Origin: Acidaminococcus sp050873445
GTDB taxonomy: Bacteria; Bacillota; Negativicutes; Acidaminococcales; Acidaminococcaceae
Assembly (NCBI RefSeq): GCF_050873445.1
Contig: NZ_JBNMIU010000035.1
Location: 1-24,390 of the forward strand
Reading direction: 5' to 3'
Length of the DNA: 24,390 bases
Part shown: in pieces, positions 21,506 through 24,390 of the stretch
Numbering within the stretch: the first letter of the stretch is position 1
How the letters are laid out: each line of letters starts with the position of its first letter
Program-made: the position numbers and the translations under genes
Notes under the pieces: model-generated
Told to the model about the DNA's origin: nothing
What the model saw: only the letters and a program-made list of their open reading frames with translations
The model's database searches: none

Positions 21506-22798
21506 GTGATTCCACGTTATACCAGTAAAGAAATGGGTTCCATCTGGACGGAAGAAAACGAAGACCGTAACATTGTCAAGGTTGAAGTGACGGCCTGTGA
21601 AGCCATGAACAAACTGGGCATCGTCCCCGATGATGCGCTCCATGACATCCAGACCAAAGCCGATTTCGACCTGGACCGGGTTCACGAAATCGAAAAAACC
21701 ACCAACCATGATATCATTTCTCTGCTCACTTCTGTGGCTGAACATGTAGGGGATGCTTCCAAATATATCCATAAAGGCCTGACCTCCAACGACGTGAAGG
21801 ACACCGCCATGGGGATGATGATGAAACACTCTGCAGAAATCCTGATCCGGGAAGAAAAGGAACTGCATGAAATCCTGAAAGCCCAGGCTGTGAAATACAA
21901 ATACACCTATTGCGTGGGCCGCACCCACGGCATCCATGCAGAACCCATGACCTTCGGCCTGAAGTTCCTGCTGTGGATGAGCGAAACAGAACGGAACATC
22001 GAACGGCTGGAAATGGCCAAGAAATACATCTCCGTAGGCAAACTGAGCGGTGCTATCGGTACCTACTCCAACATCGACCCGTTTGTGGAAAAATACGTGT
22101 GCGAAAAACTGGGCCTGACCCCCGTGCCTGTAGCCAACCAGGTTGTCCAAAGAGACCGTCACGCTTTCTACCTGAGCACCATTGCTGTGTGCGGTGCTTC
22201 TCTGGAAAAGATGGCATTGGAAATCCGTCACCTGCAGCGCACCGAAGTACGGGAAGCGGAAGAATACTTCGCTCCCGGCCAGAAGGGCTCTTCCGCCATG
22301 CCTCATAAACGGAACCCCATCACCTGCGAAAAAGTCTGCGGCCTGGCCCGTGTCCTGCGGGGCAATGCCGAAGCTGCCATGGAGAACGTGGCCCTGTGGC
22401 ATGAACGGGATATCTCCCATTCTTCCGTAGAACGGATCATCCTGCCGGATTCCACCATCCTGCTGGACCATATGCTGCGCAAGATGAAGGATATCCTGGG
22501 CAAACTGCTGGTATATCCTGATAAGATGATCAAAGACCTGAACCTGACCGGCGGTCTGATCTACAGCCAGAATCTGCTGATCGCCCTGGTAAGCAAGGGT
22601 GTACTGCGGGAAGATGCCTATAAGTGGGTACAGCGCAATGCCATGGCTCGCTGGATGGAAGGCGCCGACTTCAAGACCAACGTGGAAGCCGACCCGGATA
22701 TCGACAAGTATCTGACCAAGGAAGAAGTGGAAGCCTGCTTCGAACCGAAACATATGCTGAAACATCTGGACGAAATCTACGCCCGGTTTGGACTTTAA
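21506..22798 (+). CDS. purB: Adenylosuccinate lyase
   Basis: 430 residues of the fumarase/aspartase superfamily. It contains the signature GSSAMPHKRNP (261-271, with the catalytic serine), GLTSNDVKDTA (about 91-101) and GRTHGIHAEPMTFG (about 138-151, catalytic His). The enzyme releases fumarate from SAICAR and from adenylosuccinate. The start is GTG 21506 behind AAGGAGGAA. It lies 21 bases before purA, which makes the adenylosuccinate this enzyme cleaves, so the pair forms the AMP branch of purine synthesis. In B. subtilis purB is in the main pur operon and purA stands alone near dnaC, so the adjacent placement here differs. Confidence 0.98.
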   Translation: MIPRYTSKEMGSIWTEENEDRNIVKVEVTACEAMNKLGIVPDDALHDIQTKADFDLDRVHEIEKTTNHDIISLLTSVAEHVGDASKYIHKGLTSNDVKDTAMGMMMKHSAEILIREEKELHEILKAQAVKYKYTYCVGRTHGIHAEPMTFGLKFLLWMSETERNIERLEMAKKYISVGKLSGAIGTYSNIDPFVEKYVCEKLGLTPVPVANQVVQRDRHAFYLSTIAVCGASLEKMALEIRHLQRTEVREAEEYFAPGQKGSSAMPHKRNPITCEKVCGLARVLRGNAEAAMENVALWHERDISHSSVERIILPDSTILLDHMLRKMKDILGKLLVYPDKMIKDLNLTGGLIYSQNLLIALVSKGVLREDAYKWVQRNAMARWMEGADFKTNVEADPDIDKYLTKEEVEACFEPKHMLKHLDEIYARFGL

Positions 22799-22819
22799 TC
22801 CGAAAGAAGGAGTGGCTCT

Positions 22820-24109
22820 ATGTCATCTGTTGTAGTAATCGGTTCCCAATGGGGGGACGAAGGCAAAGGTAAAATCGTAGACTATCTGGCTCAGCAGGCC
22901 GATGCGGTGGTCCGGTATTCCGGCGGCTCCAACGCCGGCCATACGGTTGTGGTCAATGATGTATCCTATAAACTGCGGCTGCTGCCCAGCGGCATCCTGT
23001 ATAACGACAAGACCTGCATCCTGGGCAATGGGGTTGTGATCAACCCTCGTGTGGTGCTGCAGGAAATCGCGGAAATGAAGGCCAAGGGCGTGGACACCAG
23101 CAATCTCTTGATCAGCGACCGGGCCCATGTGGTATTCCCATACCATGAAAAACAGGATGAACTGCAGGAAGCAGCCCTGGGAGATGCCAAGATCGGCACC
23201 ACCAAAGGCGGCATCGGTCCCTGCTATATGGATAAGGTGGCCCGTACGGGCATCCGGATGTGCGACCTGCTGAACAAGGACGTACTGGCGGAAAAACTGA
23301 AACGGAACCTGGCTGCCAAGAATGCCCTGTTTACCAAAGTCTATGGGGCAGAACCCATGGAATATGAACCCATGCTGAAAGCCTACCTGCAATATGCGGA
23401 AGAACTGCGGCCCCATGTGACCGATACCAGCGTGGCTCTGGGCGATATTTTCGACGCCGGCAAAAAAGTACTGTTCGAAGGGGCACAGGCAACGTTCCTG
23501 GACATCGACTATGGTACCTATCCGTATGTGACCAGTTCCAACCCTACTGCCGGCAATGCGGCCATCGGCAGCGGCGTAGGTCCCCGTTACATCGATCATG
23601 TGGTGGGCGTGGTGAAAGCCTATACCACCCGTGTAGGGGAAGGCCCCTTCACCTGTGAATTGTTTGATACGGACGGCCCGGGTACCTATCTGCGGAACAC
23701 CGGCCATGAATTCGGTACTGTGACCGGGCGGCCCCGCCGCTGCGGCTGGCTGGATGCTTTCATGGTGAAATATTCTGCCCGGCTGAACTCCATGGATGCC
23801 CTGGCCATTACCCGGCTGGATATCCTGGACGGCCTGGATGAAATCAAAATGTGCACCGGCTGGACCATTGACGGCAAGCCCATCCAGAACATCCCGGCGG
23901 ATCTGAGCATCCTGGCCAAGGCCAAACCGGTATATGAAACCTTCAAGGGCTGGAAAAAGGATATTTCCGGCGTACGCAAGTACGAAGACCTGCCCGAGGA
24001 AGCCCAGGCTTACCTGGCCCGTCTGAGTGAAGTGGTAGGGGTGGAAATCGGCATTGTGTCCGTTGGCCCCAACCGGGATCAGACGTTCTCTTTGAAGGAA
24101 TTTTTCTAA
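22820..24109 (+). CDS. purA: Adenylosuccinate synthetase
   Basis: 429 residues, standard length. The N-terminal GSQWGDEGKGK (8-18, Asp13) and NAGHT (His41) are the catalytic pair. KIGTTKGGIGPCYMDK, the FEGAQATFLDIDYGTYPYVTSS region and TGRPRRCGW also identify the family. It joins IMP and aspartate using GTP. An AAGGAG site precedes the ATG, and it is the second gene of the purB-purA unit. It ends in a long hairpin that also carries the first rRNA promoter -35 box. Confidence 0.98.
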   Translation: MSSVVVIGSQWGDEGKGKIVDYLAQQADAVVRYSGGSNAGHTVVVNDVSYKLRLLPSGILYNDKTCILGNGVVINPRVVLQEIAEMKAKGVDTSNLLISDRAHVVFPYHEKQDELQEAALGDAKIGTTKGGIGPCYMDKVARTGIRMCDLLNKDVLAEKLKRNLAAKNALFTKVYGAEPMEYEPMLKAYLQYAEELRPHVTDTSVALGDIFDAGKKVLFEGAQATFLDIDYGTYPYVTSSNPTAGNAAIGSGVGPRYIDHVVGVVKAYTTRVGEGPFTCELFDTDGPGTYLRNTGHEFGTVTGRPRRCGWLDAFMVKYSARLNSMDALAITRLDILDGLDEIKMCTGWTIDGKPIQNIPADLSILAKAKPVYETFKGWKKDISGVRKYEDLPEEAQAYLARLSEVVGVEIGIVSVGPNRDQTFSLKEFF

Positions 24110-24121
24110 GATAAGTTCAAA

Positions 24122-24159
24122 AAAAGAGGAGAAAGGTGTTGACACCTTTCTTCTCTTTT
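24122..24159 (+). terminator. Terminator of purB-purA
   Basis: Bases 24122-24139 pair with 24142-24159 (AAAAGAG...AGAAAGGTG with CACCTTTCT...CTCTTTT, one G-T wobble); the innermost bases form a small loop around TTGA. The long stem ends in TTTT. Confidence 0.9.
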
Positions 24160-24167
24160 GCTATACT
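24139..24167 (+). promoter_or_regulatory. rRNA operon promoter P1
   Basis: A perfect TTGACA (24139-24144), a 17-base spacer and TATACT (24162-24167). The -35 box forms the loop and top of the purA terminator hairpin. Confidence 0.8.
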
Positions 24168-24220
24168 ATACAAGCTTTCTCTTTGAGGAAGCGCCACACC
24201 AGCCTTCAATGGACCGGCAA

Positions 24221-24238
24221 CTGTTTCACCTGAAACAG
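24221..24238. repeat. Palindrome between tandem rRNA promoters
   Basis: CTGTTTCAccTGAAACAG: two perfect 8-base arms around CC, ending 16 bases upstream of the P2 -35 box. It could be a protein-binding site or a hairpin in the P1 transcript. Confidence 0.7.
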
Positions 24239-24254
24239 AGTGAGAAAAAAGTTG

Positions 24255-24283
24255 TTGACAAACCTTTGAAAGTCTGGTAATAT
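24255..24283 (+). promoter_or_regulatory. rRNA operon promoter P2
   Basis: TTGACA (24255-24260), a 17-base spacer and TAATAT (24278-24283) with an upstream TGG extension. Confidence 0.85.
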
Positions 24284-24289
24284 ATAGAA

Positions 24290-24390
24290 GTCGTCACGAA
24301 GACGGCAAGACGAACTTTGAGAACTGAATATTGTTGACAGATGTGCGGGTCAAGTCACTTTAAGTGATGAGATCGAGTCACCTGGATGAG
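24290..24390 (+). other. rRNA operon leader (16S gene expected just beyond the window)
   Basis: The sequence after P2 contains ACTTTGAGAACTGAAT (24314-24329), resembling the boxA/antitermination segment of Firmicutes rrn leaders. A short palindrome TCACTTTAAGTGA follows. The mature 16S sequence has not started by the window end, so the downstream gene is inferred from promoter strength and leader type. Confidence 0.65.

Overview
The window looks like chromosomal DNA of a diderm Firmicute (Negativicutes, probably Acidaminococcaceae). This is inferred from three things. Firmicutes-type synteny is present (rpsF-ssb-rpsR, then a YybS-like gene-gdpP-rplI-dnaB, then purB-purA). Ribosome-binding sites are strong GGAGG types. 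An outer-membrane trimeric autotransporter carries a cell-wall-binding SLH domain, a combination expected where an outer membrane sits over Firmicutes-type peptidoglycan. The window opens in the 3' part of a 5S rRNA and closes in the promoters and leader of what is very probably another rRNA operon in the same orientation, so it is essentially the segment between two rrn operons.

Layout: (1) 1-3553, an AbgT-type transporter, then a 125-aa protein made only of an M20 peptidase dimerisation domain, then a full-length M20 amidohydrolase overlapping it by one base. (2) 3552-4907, murI, tRNA-Thr(CGT) and a candidate small RNA, each with its own promoter. (3) 4960-7830, a sensor-kinase-like pair and a convergent LytTR regulator in which the signalling parts are redistributed or missing. 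(4) 7831-12236, a divergent regulatory region with a G11 tract and a large trimeric autotransporter adhesin. (5) 12240-12770, two copies of a ~130-bp palindromic repeat flanking a remnant that resembles a type I toxin-antitoxin locus. (6) 12770-15088, mnmA and a cysteine desulfurase on the minus strand, a sulfur-donor/tRNA-thiolation pair. (7) 15175-24109, the housekeeping block, with a third inverted copy of the repeat inside it. (8) 24122-24390, tandem rRNA promoters.

The most unusual content is complementary loss of key residues in adjacent genes. In the M20 pair, the large protein keeps its metal site but has Ser where the lid domain normally has its conserved His, and has lost the lid Asn motif. 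The small neighbour is a bare lid domain that keeps both. In the kinase pair, the first protein has the RHD phosphoacceptor box but no ATPase domain; the second has the ATPase domain but Arg in place of that His. The convergent LytTR regulator has lost the phosphoacceptor Asp segment by a clean in-frame deletion. Either these loci are decaying in frame, or they are trans-complementing 'split' enzymes; the preserved frames, ribosome-binding sites and ATGA-type overlaps make the second reading worth testing.

Functions are assigned from sequence motifs read by eye. No database search was possible.
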